Positions 24,477 to 38,235 of a DNA stretch of 64,000 nucleotides are shown one piece after another; position 1 is the stretch's first letter, and every line of letters begins with the position of its first letter. The translations under genes were made by a program, and so were the position numbers. Origin of the DNA: Chamaecrista fasciculata (Eukaryota; Streptophyta; Magnoliopsida; Fabales; Fabaceae). Under the pieces are notes generated by a model, which saw only the letters and a program-made list of their open reading frames with translations, searched no databases and was not told the DNA's origin. The stretch covers positions 220,402-284,401 of the forward strand of contig QANZ01001328.1 in NCBI GenBank assembly GCA_003254925.1, written 5' to 3'.

Positions 24477-27400
24477 ATGGCGGGGACTATGAAAAGTTTC
24501 AAAAAAGCCTATGGTGCTCTCAAGGACTCCACCAAGGTCGGCCTCGCCAATTTCAATAGCGAATATAAGGTGATTCATTCATTCATTCATTATATATATG
24601 TTCAGCCATTTACAATTTCGCATCAGTTTCGTCGTTTTCGTCTTAATTAATGTTTTATTGGTTTTGTTGAAGGATTTGGATATCGCAATCGTAAAGGCTA
24701 CCAATCACGTAGAATATCCTCCTAAGGAACGTCATATTCGAAGTGAGTTTGCTTGGATGCAACGTGAACCGTTTTTTGTTTCTGAGATTTGTTGAATTTT
24801 GATATTATATATTTTGGATCATATTGTAAATGCCACGGTTTGAACAATCTGTGGTTTTATTCCTTTCAATTAATAAATTGGACTTGTTTTTCCATAGCAT
24901 GAAAACTTTCTAACTTCTCTGCCTTAAACTCAATGCAGGAATATTTGATGCAACATCATCACAGCAACCACGGGCAGATGTCGCTTACTGCATTCAAGCA
25001 CTGTCCAAGAGACTGTCCAAGACACGAAGTTGGATAGTAAATCTTCTTTTCATACTTACTGGTTTGACATTGCTAGAGAGTGTGATAAAACTATTTATGA
25101 AGTTTTGCTTAACATTTTAAACTTTGAATTGAGTTAGTTTTTTATATGGTATCAAAGCCTCTGTTACCAAATTGGTTTGGAGTTCAGTTCTTGTCTCTTA
25201 TCAGCTTCAGTTTTGAGTTGAATTAGTCCTTGACAATCATGCAGTAGTTTTAAAGCACTAACAAGTAACAAGTAAACAAACTTGGATCTCAAATTTATTA
25301 TAGGACATGACAAAAGCCTTGTTAGATTTTGAATGATGTCGGTAAATGATTTACCATCCTTTTCTGTTTTATCCTTTTGAGCATACATGTATGGAAAAAG
25401 AAAAAAAAAATGAAAGAAACGCTTTTGTATCCGCTTTTGGTATTCAGGTCTCAACGGAATAGTTTAAATTAAAGCTTTGTTGCACTTCCAAAGTAGATGG
25501 GATATGGCATTTGATCATGGAGTTTCTTGTGCAAATTAAGGAATTGTTGGGGTTAAATGGTTCTTAGGTTCAACTCACTCCTTTAAGAAGGAGGAAATAT
25601 ATTCTTCTACAATATTTCTTTGAACAAAATCTTTGTAAACATATTGCAACATTTTGTTTTTCAGAATATATTGATACTCACCTCAGATTGTTTGTATCTA
25701 ATTTTTGAAATGACAGGTTGCAATAAAGACTTTAATAGTCATTCATAGGACTTTAAGAGAGGGCGATCCTACATTCAGAGAAGAACTTCTAGGCTACTCA
25801 CGCCGGGGAAATGTTCTCCAAATATCCAATTTTCTGGATGATTCCAGCCCAAGATGTAACATAGTTCTGCAAACTTGTTTTGTGTTTTTTTGTAAGTGAA
25901 TATTATTGAATTTCATGCCTAATGAGGTTTCCACATGCAGCTTGGGATTGTTCTGCATGGATTAGAACATACGCACTATTTTTAGAAGAAAGATTAGAAT
26001 GTCTTAGAATCCTTAGATATGACATTGAGTCTGAGCGTTCAACAAAACCATCAGCAGTACCCAAGGTGTGTGATTTGCCTTATTTAAAATTGCAGTATAA
26101 GTTATTATACATTTTATTATTGTTTTTTGGAAATGGAAGTTCTTAGGCATGTGGTGCCTTAGGGGAGAATAGGTTGTGAATCTAGTGGGAGGAATTGACG
26201 AAGAAAAGAAAGGCCTCTAAGACTTGGGTTCTTCTGCATGCATGAATTATATGTTGATAGAATGTTGTGTTTGAGAAAAAGAGGTGAAAGATGCTTATGC
26301 GTGTATGTCGAGAGAAGTCTGATTACTTAAGTAAAAATGGGATATAGAAAGTGAGAGAAAAGCTTTTCTTGAGTTGGGTTCATCGGCGATTTGTCCATGC
26401 TGAAGTGACATGAAATTACCATGAAGGGTCTACTCACATTGGTTTTTCTTATGGAGGAACTTATATCCAAAATAGCATATATTGTGGTGATCTACACAAA
26501 TAGTACAAAACATGAGCTGTCCTAAATAAATCTCTCTTTCTTACGTATAGGACTGTTCAAACTTAAAGTATGGGTATACAAGAATTGTTTACAATAGCTG
26601 CGTGATAATACTAATTGGAATAATACCAGTAGATATCTTAAGTTGGTCAAGGCCCATAAAAAATATCATCCTTCTAGCACCTCTAGGTAAAATGAAAATA
26701 GTTTCAATATGATGCAAATGATAACATGGCACTTGAAAGCGCCTGTAGGAATTATTACTAAGTGCAGAATGTCAAAAAATTTTAACTTTTGCAGGCACAA
26801 AGCAGAACAATGCTGGGAAGTGATGAGCTGCTGGAGCAACTACCTGCATTGCAGCAACTTCTTTACCGCCTTATTGGTTGTCAGGTAAAAATTGATGGGG
26901 GAATACTGGGTTTATTGTCTACATGCTCCTAATTCTGTTTTGTCAATTCCCCATGATATTGAAGTTGCATCCTTGCCCTTAAGACGACCATTAATTGGCT
27001 TTTATCCTTTGCAGCCTGAAGGAGCAGCCTATAACATTTTTCTCATACAGTATGCATTGGCTCTGGTATGGAATTTTAGTATCTTTACTTTTCAAATGAT
27101 AGTTGTCTCTGAAAATGTTCAGTGATGACTGCATGACTATAGAAAATTCCCTGAAAATAGAAGATAAAATTATTCAGTTCATGTGCGAAAATTATGGACA
27201 TTATCTCTTATCTAATACTCCAAAATGATTCAGTAAACAATGGATTTTTGCTGTAAGTTGAAGATTTCATTAGCATAAAAAATTTCCTGTGGAATTGCTA
27301 CCATCTTGGACTTTATTTTATAATATTCACAATTCTGCAGTCCAATTCATCTTAGGCAACTGTTTTACTCCAGTTGGGGAAAAAAAGTTAATAAAAAACT

Positions 27401-30400
27401 TTTTTACTTTTTTACTTTTGCCAACATTACATTTCTTCACACCTCCTATTTTTCATCGTTCTCTTTGTCTTAGTCTCTTGTTTGGTTTTGACAATGTCAT
27501 TTAGGTACTAAAAGAGAGCTTCAAAATATACTGTGCAATCAATGATGGAATCATAAATCTTGTAGACTTGGTAGCTTCTATCTCAGTTTAATGTACTCTG
27601 TGGAGTTCTGGATCCGTTAGCTTCTATCTCAACTTAATGTGCTATTTACGCTTTCCTGCAGTTCTTTGATATGTCAAGACATGAGGCAGTGAAGGCTCTG
27701 AATATATATAAAAGAGCTGGCCAGCAGGTTTATAAGGATAATTTTTCTTCAGATTTATTCCTCCTATTGTCTAATATGGATTAAACATTGTCCTTGGCGA
27801 TTTTTGGAACTGATACATAGATTTCTATAATGATGCAGGCTAAACATCTTGCCGAGTTTTATGAATATTGCAAGGGCTTGGACCTTGCTAAGAGTTTCCA
27901 GTTTCCAACACTACGACAGGTTTTTTTTTTCATCCCTTAGGAAATATAATTCATTGGACGGCAATAAATGGTCTCTCATGAAGCTCGTTTCTGCAATAAA
28001 CAGCCACCTTCATCTTTTCTTGAGACAATGGAGGAGTACATCAAAGAAGCACCACAGACAGGCTCTGTTCACAAGAGGCTGGTGAGAAAAGTGCTATTAC
28101 TTCGAGAAAGCCTGAGACTGATATGTTTCTATGTTTGTATCTGATCTTCAATGAACTATAATATAGCTATTTACTAAGGGTTGTGAAAATAATAGTTAAC
28201 CCAGTTCTTAATTCTCATAGGATTGCAAGCAGACCCTTTTGGTCTAGCCGTAAGGCTTATTCCTTAAGTCATACATAATACATATGTGATGTTAATAACT
28301 TTTTTTTTAAAAAAAAAAATGTTAGGTCTCTAGGGGCCTAGACCCAAACCAACCATTACTTTTTAATTCTTCATTTTTTTGTCCGATTGTAGGGTATAGG
28401 AGAAAGCTAAAAGCCTCTTTAAGAAAAGGGGCTGCTATTTTACTAGTGTGGCGTTATATTATTAAATAGAGGAAGACTCTACAATGAAAAATAGTGTCTA
28501 AAGAAAACTCTTGAGTCTCAGTTATACATAATGATGGAGAATCAATAATAATGGAGACCTTGGAAAAATCATATTCTAGAAAGAAGAAATGAATTATTGC
28601 TACCTAGGAAATATTAGAGTTTGACCGGAAAATAAACTATGCTTTTATTATCTTGGAAATAAGAAGTAATAGCATCTTGGAAGTTGTTATATTTTTATTA
28701 GTTTTAAATTATCTTTGACTTGGGCTCTCTATATAAAGCCCCTTCTATCTTTTTGTAAAGAAGTTCATGCATTATTAAAAATATTATTTAGATTATTGTC
28801 TCTCCCTCATTTCTTCTATTCTCCCTCTATTTCTCCCTTCTCCCTCAATTTCTCTACTTCCCCCTATTTCTGTTTCTTCCCCCTCTGATTTCTCATTCTC
28901 TCCCTTATTCTCTCTTTGTTCTACATTACATAATATCAATCATCTTATGAAAAGAAGGGATGAAGAATTTCTCTATCCATTCTAATTCTACATTGGATTT
29001 AGAAGCTCATATAACCACTTGCATAGATGACATAATGCCGATTGCTAATCACCAAACAGATTCTCATGATTTTCATGTATAATGTGTATATCAGGAAGTC
29101 CCTCTAAGTTATGTAGCAGACGATTTATACTATCCTTTTTGCATGTGAAGGGATATAGAATAATTTACCTTCGTCCTATGATTCTTTCATATACTGATTC
29201 TTTCAATACTACTCAGCACAGCTGTTTCTTTCCCCCTTTATCCTTGATGTCGTGTCCTTATGGAGAACAATGACATTCTCATTTGTATTTACTGCCCAGA
29301 GGGTAGAAAATTGGAAAGAAGAGATTGTAAATGGCTATATGATTGCTTTTTCTTTTTTAATTATTTTGTTGATCTCATAGCTTGTTAAAATTAACACAAG
29401 TTCCACTCTAGTAGTCCTTTTCTTAATTCATTAATAGATGTCATTCAACTTCAGGAGTATCAGAAAAATGTTCAATCATCTCCTCCAAATGAAGTGGAAG
29501 AACCTAAAGAACCTGAAGAAGATGATAACCAAGCCAAAGACGTTGAGAATCAAGCTGAAGAAGTAAATGATGAAAAACCATCAGAGCCAGAGGAAGAAAA
29601 ACAGAACAAGGAAGTGGAGGCCGAACCTCCTCCTCTGATTTCAACTGATGCTACTGATGATTTGCTGGTATATATGTTAAGGTTTTTGGGTTTGCACTTG
29701 TGTTGTTGGTTTGAGATACTAACTTTTTTCTGTCCATTTCTATAGGGTCTGAATGAAGTAAATTCAAAAGCAATAGAATTGGAAGATAAAAATGCTTTGG
29801 CTCTAGCAATTGCTCCACCTGGTGGTACGGCATAGATAGAACAGTCAATATTTAATGAGATATATATGTCATTTTATCTGATCCATGCCTTCTTGCAAAT
29901 AGCTCCACATCAAATGATGCATACTACATTGAGGCTCTGATGTAGGAATAGGGAAGAGAAAGTGGAGATAAGAAAGAATGAAGGAGAATAAAACTCAAAA
30001 TATTTTGATTTTAATATATAATTCAAAAGCTGTTTTACACCCTAGAGAAAGGCTCTTTATATAGGGATCCAAAATGTAAAAGTTTTAGTCCTAACTGATT
30101 TCTTATTTTGGCCTGACTAACTGATTTGAATATCCTGATTGATAATTCAAAATATAAATTCATAAATTTTTATATGCTAAGATAACTAAATGGTATCCCT
30201 TTAGAGGCCTCGGTTCGCAGAGTTGACCAAATTGTAGAAAATCCTATAATCCGGGAAAGGGGAAGACCAAAGAAAACTATCCAAGAAACTATCCGGAAAG
30301 ATTTATCTATCAATAACCTTACGGTTGACATGTGCAAGGATAGAACATGTTGGCATCAGTTGATCTATATAGCCGACCGCACCTAGTGAGAAAAGGCTTT

Positions 30401-31863
30401 GGTTGTTGTTGTTGTTGTTGTTGTTGTAAGATAACTAAAATATAATAACTTTTCCTTTCCTAACATAAAGTAATAAGAAATTCTATTTTTTTTAAAATAA
30501 TTCAATTGATAGCTATAATTAATTATTTATATCATTGACATAAATATTTAAATATTCTCTCCCTAACCTCCGTCATGTTCACCACCTGGTTTTCCAGATT
30601 GTCTAAGGTTTTACATCTTAACGCCATATAAAGTATGTTCGGAATTCTAAGAGTAGATAAAAGTGAACTTATATTTAAGTTTGGCTTTGGCCTACCCATG
30701 TGGAAATCCCAAAGAGGCTATCAACCTTGTTGTAGCATATGATATATTAATCATATACTATTTCAAATGATCTTTTGCTTTCATGGATAATTAGATATAG
30801 TTATTTGATTACGTCCAACCTCAATGATGATAGGAGATGGAAGACAGTTAAAGACTCTGTTATATGCGTCCAATCATTTTGATAAGCAAAATTTTGCTCA
30901 TAAATCATGTGGATACCTGCAGCATCCTTCACTTACACTATTGCTAATACTCTTATATCAAAATTTTCATTCTTTCTTTCTTTTTCTCAACATGCCTACG
31001 CTGCTCATCTTGAGATTTTCCAACTTCATGCAGGAGACAAAGTAACCAATCGTGGTTTGAATGACATTGCTGGTACTTCTGGTTGGGAACTCGCATTGGT
31101 TACAACACCAAGTAATCATACCAGTCAAGCTCCAGATTGCAAAATGGTTTGTTTCTTAACTGTACTAATTTTAATTTGGTCAAAGTGCACTTTTGGTCCC
31201 ATATCTTTGACTCATGTTACAGAATTGGTCTTATATCTTTTAGTCAAGTTGCAGAATTGGTCTCATATCTTTGGTTCAGGTGCAAAATTGGTCTGATATC
31301 TTTGGATCAAATGGGACCAAAAGTGCACTTTGACCTTTCAATTTTTATCATCCCTTTTAGACTAGAATGCAGAAAATTCACTTGAACTTTAGTCATTGTG
31401 CAAAAAACCCTTCTGAATAGCTATTCCACTCCTTTTGTTGAGGCAGGCTGGTGGATTTGACAAGCTATTACTAGACAGTTTGTATGAGGATGATCTTACC
31501 AGGAGACAACTTCAGCTCCAAAGTGCAGGTTATGGGCATGGTGGAATAGCTATGCAGCATGAATTTGATAATCAAAGACAGAATGATCCATTTGCAGTGT
31601 CCCAAAACATAGCACCTCCAACTAATGTACAAATGGCATTATTGGCTCAACAACAACAACAACAACAAATGATGTTTCAACAACAAAATCAACAACAACA
31701 CCACAATATGATGATGGTTCCTCACCAGTATCCTCAAAGTCAATACCCTCAACAATTGCAACTTATGGCTTCTTCTAACTCTAATCCTTTTGGTGATCCC
31801 TTGCCCTTAACTAGCTATCCTCAAAGTCCATTGCCCCAACAGGGAAATTATCACTTAATATAG
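24477..31863 (+). CDS. ANTH-domain clathrin assembly protein (AP180/PICALM family)
   Basis: Endocytic adaptor that links phosphoinositide membranes to clathrin. Exons: 24477-24569, 24673-24742, 24939-25036, 25717-25855, 25941-26065, 26795-26884, 27015-27065, 27505-27570, 27662-27727, 27839-27919, 28004-28081, 29455-29667, 29746-29824, 31034-31146 and 31447-31863; all keep frame, giving 592 aa. The ANTH domain covers about residues 20-310. The lipid-binding signature [16 protein letters not shown] is at 39-54, with later family blocks [25 protein letters not shown] and [24 protein letters not shown]. An acidic Glu/Pro-rich linker (about 320-390) leads to a Gln-rich tail with DPF (501-503) and NPF (567-569), adaptor and EH-domain binding motifs. 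It resembles Arabidopsis At2g01600. The exon 13 donor has a close alternative 3 nt upstream. Introns hold a LINE fragment and a small MULE. Confidence 0.92.
28500..28930 (+). repeat. Possible solo LTR or CT-rich repeat in an intron of the clathrin assembly gene
   Basis: A TATA-like ctatataaagcccc (about 28728) is followed 60-190 bp later by a strongly CT-rich tract (about 28796-28920). This is the look of an LTR promoter and leader. No clean TG..CA ends or 5-bp duplication were found, so it stays tentative. Confidence 0.3.
30191..30426 (+). mobile_element. 5'-truncated RTE LINE in an intron of the clathrin assembly gene
   Basis: 236 bp matching the C-terminal coding end and 3' tail of the 19796-23043 element (gaccaaagaaaactatccaa, acggttgacatgtgcaagga), ending in (TTG)n. 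The 13-bp target duplication taagataactaaa at 30178-30190 and 30427-30439 is perfect. It lies in the intron between 29824 and 31034. Confidence 0.95.
31178..31335. mobile_element. 158-bp MULE-type MITE in an intron of the clathrin assembly gene
   Basis: The terminal inverted repeats are 25 bp and perfect, starting ggtcaaagtgcac and ending gtgcactttgacc. The inside is repeated 'gaattggtctcatatcttt' units. The flanks ttttaattt (31169-31177) and tttcaattt (31336-31344) agree at 8 of 9. It is the smallest member of the ttttggtcc family here. Confidence 0.88.
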
Positions 31864-34800
31864 GGTCTAATTTTTTTTTTAATTAATTAATTAATTCCCA
31901 CTTAATTAACTTCCTCCTCATCCTTCTCCTCTGTCATCTTTTGTTCTCCCCCGCCAGAAGAAGGATGTATAAAATCTTTGTACTTTGTAGTAGGGTGACA
32001 TCTTTCTTCCTAACTTAAGTTCTTGGGTTATATTTGTGTTTTGAAGTTAATATTTACTCAGTTAAATCTTCTTTTTAAGCCATTTTAAGGGTGTACTACA
32101 TATGCACTTTGATTCATTGTTAGCCCATGAATGTGATAAGTGCTTCTAAATTTGTAATTATTAGACCAACTACTCTTTAACTTTGATCAAGTAAACCCTC
32201 GTTTGGGTAGGTTTTTCTTTACTTAGAAAGCTTTTTTTTAATTAAAAAAAAAACCTTTTATATACATAAACAATTATTTGGGTAATTTTTACAAAAAAAA
32301 AAAAAAGAAGTTAAAAAAGTTAGAATAAGACTTTTTTTTGATAAGTTCAATTAAGTAATTTCCACTTAAAATTATTCTTTTTCTCAATTTTGTAGAAATT
32401 ATTCTTTTTCTCAATTTTATAGAAATTATTCTTTTTCTCAATTTTATTAATTAAAAGTATTTTTGTCATTTTGTATCCAAACAATTTTAAATAATTCAAA
32501 CGGGCTCTAAATATAAACTCGTATGGTGGCTTCTCTTGATTTTTGTGGACAAAATATGGGTAAAGATAGCATTTTGTTACATAGTTCATTTAACAAACTT
32601 GACTTTTTCGGATATTAAAAAAGGTTAATGGATCTTAAAAAAAGCAAACGGAACTGATTAATCGAAAAGTCTCTTTACTATGGTTGCTACAAACAAAGAA
32701 GCATTGTTTTGGAGGGGTTGTGATCCTCCTTTCTTTCTTTTTTCTTTTGTTTTCTTTTCCTCTTTATAAGAAAGTCTCTCCCTTTCTTTTGTAAAAGAGT
32801 TCTTCTCTCACATAGTGAGAGATGTTTTATCTTTGAAGCCTCTATGAATACACTAAATTCACGCCAAATCTACAACATATACTTCTTTTGCAAAATCTGA
32901 TAGAATATGGAGCCTTCTACTGTGGATAATCTCGCGTGTTCAGTTTGTGTTCACTTTGTTATTTGGCTAGATATGATTTTGCTAAATAGTTTTCTCCTTT
33001 CTAGTACGGTTTGGTGATGATTTGTCATTCTTCCTCTGGTATGTTGTTTGGGGCTAAATTGCTGTTTTCTTTTCTAAGGTAGTTTGAAAAAGTACTTCAT
33101 TAACATCAAAGGCAGATATCTAAAAGCTCAATCAAATACATGATAAAGGAATATTCTAGTGATTCTTTTTGTATATATATTCTACTTAATCAGGGGGCTA
33201 CACATCTTTGATCAAGTTTACTTGACTTAGCTTTTTTTAAATATATATATATATATATTAATTGAATTTTGAGTTCGATATCTTTACACAACTTAAACAT
33301 ATAATATTAAAATAAGTTTAAATATTTTTACCAATATAAATTACATGATATGCATGTCAAAATATATGATTATCTTTACCCAAAAAAAATAATGTGGTCA
33401 TTTTAACTCTTACTATATAAGAAATAAGAATAATAAAATATGAACTTAGTCTTAAATTTAATTAATTTATTTTATTAATATATAGATTAAACTTAATTTT
33501 TTATGGTGATAAATCATAAATCATGTCACATAGGCTCGAGTTTCTGGCAATAAATAAATAAATAAAACTCAAGTTAGACATACAACTAGTTAGATTTGAA
33601 TTTTCTGAAAGATACCTGATATACAGTCTGTCAAAAATATGAATCAAACTTTTCAATTGAATATAAAATTCATTTTAGCCTGAGCTTGTACACCCCTCAG
33701 TACTTATTTATAAAAATAGTTAATAAGCTAACTATTAAGAAACAAAATACATGTTGGAACTGCTACTTCTAAACTATAAATCCTGCTTTGAAATATCCAA
33801 TGGCCCTTTTATGCCACTAAATTAAATGATCCAAACACAATGTTAAAATCTTTGTTAAAAAAAAAACACAATGTTAAAATCATTACAAAAGTAAAAATCT
33901 AACTTCAGCATAACTTGAGGAATGAGAACAAAACCATAAAACTTACAAGTCTAATTAAAAATTACTCATGAAAAATTAACTGATCTATCAGAAGAATGCA
34001 CAGGAAGCATATATGCTTTTATTAGTTAGCATGAATACATACATTGCCTCTCTTTGTGAAAGGTTCAACATATCAACCACCCAAAACCAAGAATTCAACA
34101 TATACAGGCTATTTTCAATTTAGCTACTTGGTCACCAACTAAGTATAAGTTAAACAATGCCCAGACCAAGTAGAGTCAGTGATGAAGGTGATCCAATACT
34201 ATATCTGTATGGATCTCACAGTTGCTTCTGTAGTTGAATTGACCCTTTATGCAAGCTTCTGAATCTTGAATGTGCTTTGGTTGTGATCCAGAAAATCCTA
34301 CATTGTTATCATTTGGGGAAGAAAAAGAGAAAGGATTAGAATGATCTATCTTATTCCTAGAAACAAAATATATTCACAGCATGAAAGAGACAATTTGAGA
34401 TTCAGGATTTTGGCTTGTGTGCGCAATTATGTACAAATCAAAAGACGGTCCTTAAATGATATATCACACACGATGAAATTATGTGATTACTACGAAGATT
34501 TCCAAAGGAAGTAGTGATAGCTAACAAGAAATGTTGAAAGGGATAATCTTACAAGTTACAACCATGACAAAATATTCTTTGAAGAAAGAAAAAGAACTAA
34601 ATATGATATCATTATCTAAAATTTGTTACCTTTGTTCAACACAAGACCAGAGACAAGTGGCATGTATCGCTAAAAATGCCCCGACAAAATGCAGTAGCTA
34701 CTTGAGTACTTCTTATATTTTCTTCTTGATACTGCCGACATATCTAGTGATAGGAAAGACACGGTACCATACACATCAAAACTTAATATCACTATAAGGG

Positions 34801-35897
34801 GGCAAGATTTTCCACAAACCACTGACGTCCCTGTGCCTCAATTCACAAACCAAATAAATACCTTTAACACTAACTATTGGAACAGAACTATAATATTTCT
34901 AAGTTGTAACATCCATAGATACATCTGCTAAGATTGATGATACATGAGCTAGAAACCCTCTTGTACAAACACTTAAAGCCAGGTACCAGCATCCACATTA
35001 AAACCATGGTACCTCAGACATATCCAGAGGTTAGATATAGATAATAGTGCCTCGAACCATTTGTAGCAGTCCTTATTTTGATGGCATGTAAAACCAGTTC
35101 ATAAACGCATATGCAGAACCAAGGTTGTCAAACTCTCGAATACACTAGTAAAATCTTAGAAATTTACTTTTGTACATAGTCAATTCGTATAAATTTGTCA
35201 TCAAATTCAATTTTTTGTAAAATCGGACCCATTTTAGGTAAACTAGTAAACTCACGAGTTAATGAGTTCATCACAATAGCTCTAAAATGGCCCCAACCCT
35301 CAAGTTTTCATATTTTTCTTGCATCATCCTCTCTTTTTCCACAAGTCCTCAAGTTGAAGTACTAATTTCTTCGTTCACTAGGTTTTGTTGTTTAAGAGTT
35401 AAGTTATTTAATTGTTAGAATGTTTATGTTCATTTTAAAATGTTATTTAATGTATCATCATTGGTTATGCATGGAATAGATTATAAATTTATGATTAGGA
35501 TGAATTTAGTTTTTTTTTTTTACGTTTAAATTTATATATAAATATATAATTCAGTCAGCTATTTGTTAACACAAGTAAACTCAAACAAATTTACAAGTCG
35601 TATTTACATGTTGAGTTCACACTCCCTCCACGAGTTTGTTTGGATTCTCAAGTTTGACAACCGTGTGCAAAACCAGAGTATCATGACCATTACATGGAAT
35701 AGTAGAATAACAATGAAAGCAAGAACAAGAGTAATGCAATTAACTGGAAATAATCGTCTATGAACAAAGAAAGAAGATATTACACATCTTCATAATCAAA
35801 TTTTTTTCACAAACTAGTCATCTTGGCAAGCACTTCTTTCATTGGAGCTACAAAGCTTTAAAAGAAATTGCTCACCGCAGTAACTGGTTCAGATAAA
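31864..35897. other. AT-rich intergenic region between convergent genes
   Basis: It holds the 3' ends of the clathrin assembly gene (left) and the 193-aa mitochondrial-type gene (right, minus strand). Features seen are TTAA repeats near 31880, a 27-bp tandem repeat near 32371, and TA-rich runs near 33240. No further gene could be supported. A short exon-like piece on the minus strand near 34250-34300 was not convincing. Confidence 0.4.
32371..32448. repeat. Three tandem copies of a 27-bp unit
   Basis: The unit attattctttttctcaattt plus a short tail starts at 32371, 32398 and 32425 with only one or two changes between copies. Confidence 0.85.
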
Positions 35898-37284
35898 TTA
35901 TCTCTCATCTTCCTCGTCTTCTGATTGAGCCTTATTTTCTGGGACATTTAGAACCTTTACTTGTACTCTCAAACCCATCTCTTCTGGGCCATGTACCTCC
36001 AAGTCAGCCTCACCATGACGAGCAGATTCAATTTCTGAAGACACAAAGATATAAGCATGTAAGCCATCTTCGCTCAAAATTGCACCAAGACAAGACAAAA
36101 GTTTTCAACACATAAACATGCAATTAATAGAGAACTATTATTTGTTGATATAAAAAAACAAGTATAAAGTTGCTCGCATATTGGAATAGAAAATGCTAGC
36201 CTATGATTTCACACACCTACCTCAAAGTGAGAGTTGTTTTAACAATTATTATCAAAGATGTTCAGATCATTGACATAACTTTAAACACAAGGGATCAGTA
36301 AAGACTCGATAGATTTAGCACCAGCATGGATGCAAGATCCAAAACGGGCAAAGAGTGTGCAGCATAAGGCAGAAGTACTTATTTCGTCCCCAATCTTTTT
36401 TTGGGGTCAACTTTGTCCTTAATGTTTCAAATTTCAATCAATTTTATTTTTTTTCTTACTTTAGCCAAATATTAATGATATATAAGGTAAAATTGATAAA
36501 AAAAATAAACTCAAATTCTAGCTCAGATTAAAGAATAGGACGTAGTTTGTGGTTAATTTATTGAGAAAAAACCTTAGTCAGAGGATAAATTGATCAAATG
36601 TAAAATATTGGGGACGAAATTAGTGCTTTTGGCATCAAGATAATTATCAAAAAACCATCATTCCAAGCATTCCCCACATCCCGACCCCCAAATAACAATA
36701 TCAACTCAATCAACAAAGTCTCAATATCAATGAAGAAACCGGTTCCACCAACAATTGAAAAGAAAAGGCACAAAAATTTCCAGCCCCAATCCAGAACAAC
36801 AAAAAGAACCTCACCCACAAAACGACACCGTATACGCACCTTGGATGAAGAAATTGGAGGAGGGCCAACCTCGCATGGAGGCAATCGAAAGGCACTGCTC
36901 ATCGGTGAGATCGTCCGTCAATTTCTGAACCAAGTCGACAATATTGGCCGGCGAACCGGGTCGCGGTGGGACCCAGAACGACGAACCGGGAACAAAGGGC
37001 AACCAATCAGGGGTTGCTTTTTTGACGAGAACTCGTTGAATGAGTTCGTCGAATCTCTTCAAAGCCATCTCGAAGTCGCGTTCGTTCGACGAAGACGACG
37101 ATCCCAAATCGATTTGGATAAGACTGGGCTTCGTGGATTTGGATGATCGGTGACGGAGAAAGCATGATGAGGAGATTGGAATCGCAACCTCGGGATTTGT
37201 GAAGAACGACGATGATGATGACGACGTGGAGGTCGTCAATTGGCCATGGCGAAGTAGCAGAGAGCGACTGAGCAACCGCGCCAT
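35898..37284 (-). CDS. Conserved plant protein with mitochondrial-type N-terminus, function unknown
   Basis: Two exons, 37284-36840 and 36034-35898, joined in frame (Q148 then E149), give 193 aa. The start MARLLSRSLLLRH followed by a Ser/Thr-rich stretch looks like a mitochondrial targeting peptide. The middle has LIQIDLG, an acidic/helical part (FEMALKRFDELIQRVLVKK) and a strongly conserved-looking block TPDWLPFVPGSSFWVPPR at about 91-108, then SMRGWPSSNFF. The C-terminus is acidic (SEDEEDER). The ATG at 37284 was chosen over a longer upstream frame because that extension is a translated CT repeat. I recognise it as a plant family but know no function. A MULE-like element sits in the intron. 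Confidence 0.75.
36368..36633. mobile_element. Small MULE-like element in the intron of the 193-aa gene
   Basis: The arms ggcagaagtacttatttcgt and, inverted, gccaaaagcactaatttcgt enclose 'ggggtcaactttgtcc' repeats. It is the same family as 49261-49636. No convincing target duplication was found, so the ends are approximate. Confidence 0.6.
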
Positions 37285-37330
37285 GGTGGAGAGAGAGAGA
37301 GAGAGAGAGATAGAGAGAGAAAGAAGAGAG
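37285..37330. repeat. GA repeat in the 5' leader of the 193-aa gene
   Basis: A GA-rich tract immediately upstream of the start codon. Further GA repeats lie at 37373-37390. Confidence 0.8.
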
Positions 37331-37362
37331 AAGACGAAGAAGACTCTGGTCACGGAATACGG

Positions 37363-37374
37363 TTATATATATAG
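37363..37374 (-). promoter_or_regulatory. TATA-like box of the 193-aa gene
   Basis: The minus strand reads CTATATATATAA about 80 bp upstream of the start codon, between two GA tracts. Confidence 0.45.
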
Positions 37375-38235
37375 AGAGAGAGAGAGAGAAAGAAGGAGGA
37401 GGATACAATTACAAGCTATTTTATGACTCCTAAGTCCTATCTAGAAATTTCAATAGCCAATTAAGGATGGATGTAAAATCAAAGTGTCTTTTTTTTTTTT
37501 TTGGCCAACAAAATCAAAGTGTCTTGACCAGAGGATATTTGTACCTTCTTAAATTGTAGTTGATTGAATTTACTTATTACTCTTATAATTTTTAAAATAT
37601 TTGTTTAAATTTAAATTTGATATTTATAGTTTAATAATTTGTTGAATTGTTGTTCAGTTTTCATAATTTTGAATCTATTATCTATGTTATAATAAGGAGA
37701 AGCATGTTACGATTTATGTCAAGTAGCTCATTTGTTCATGTTACAATCCTACATGGTATGGGGTTATTTTTTTTGTCTATATGTTTTCATGCCACTTGAC
37801 CAACATATAAAAATGTTAAGATACTTTTCAATCACGAAATTAATGTGATAGAGTGATTTATGCATTTATGATTGTTACTTTATATTTTTTATATATCTAT
37901 TAAATGCAATTATCATTTTATTATAGTATTAGTTGAACAATAATAATAGGCAAATGTATTTAAATATTAGTTATCCAATCTACATAAATCATCACCTCTT
38001 ATAGTAACATTGACCTCATATCAATTAGTGGATTAATGCTAATATCATTTCTTCCTTTCAATACTATGAATCTCTTTTAACTGGATTGATTTTATAAAAC
38101 TCTATCATGAATTTTGATTTTGAATAGTTAGCTATAATTTTTCTTCTCTATATATATAGAAGGCCGAAGATTAGGTCAGTCGCCTCCACTTATTTCTAGA
38201 TATTTACTATTGAGGAGAAGAATTATTCTTATATC

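Noticed and set aside
25146-25160. tggtatcaaagcc, like a Copia primer-binding site
   Set aside because: No LTR end lies just upstream and no retrotransposon coding sequence follows; a chance match is likely.
28230-28330. tRNA-like or SINE-like stretch (ggtctagccgtaaggcttat)
   Set aside because: There is an A-box-like start but no convincing B box and no foldable cloverleaf; too weak to call.
34250-34310. Minus-strand exon-like piece (acceptor tgtag then DFLDHNQSTFKIQ)
   Set aside because: It is short, has no partner exon in frame and no known protein match.
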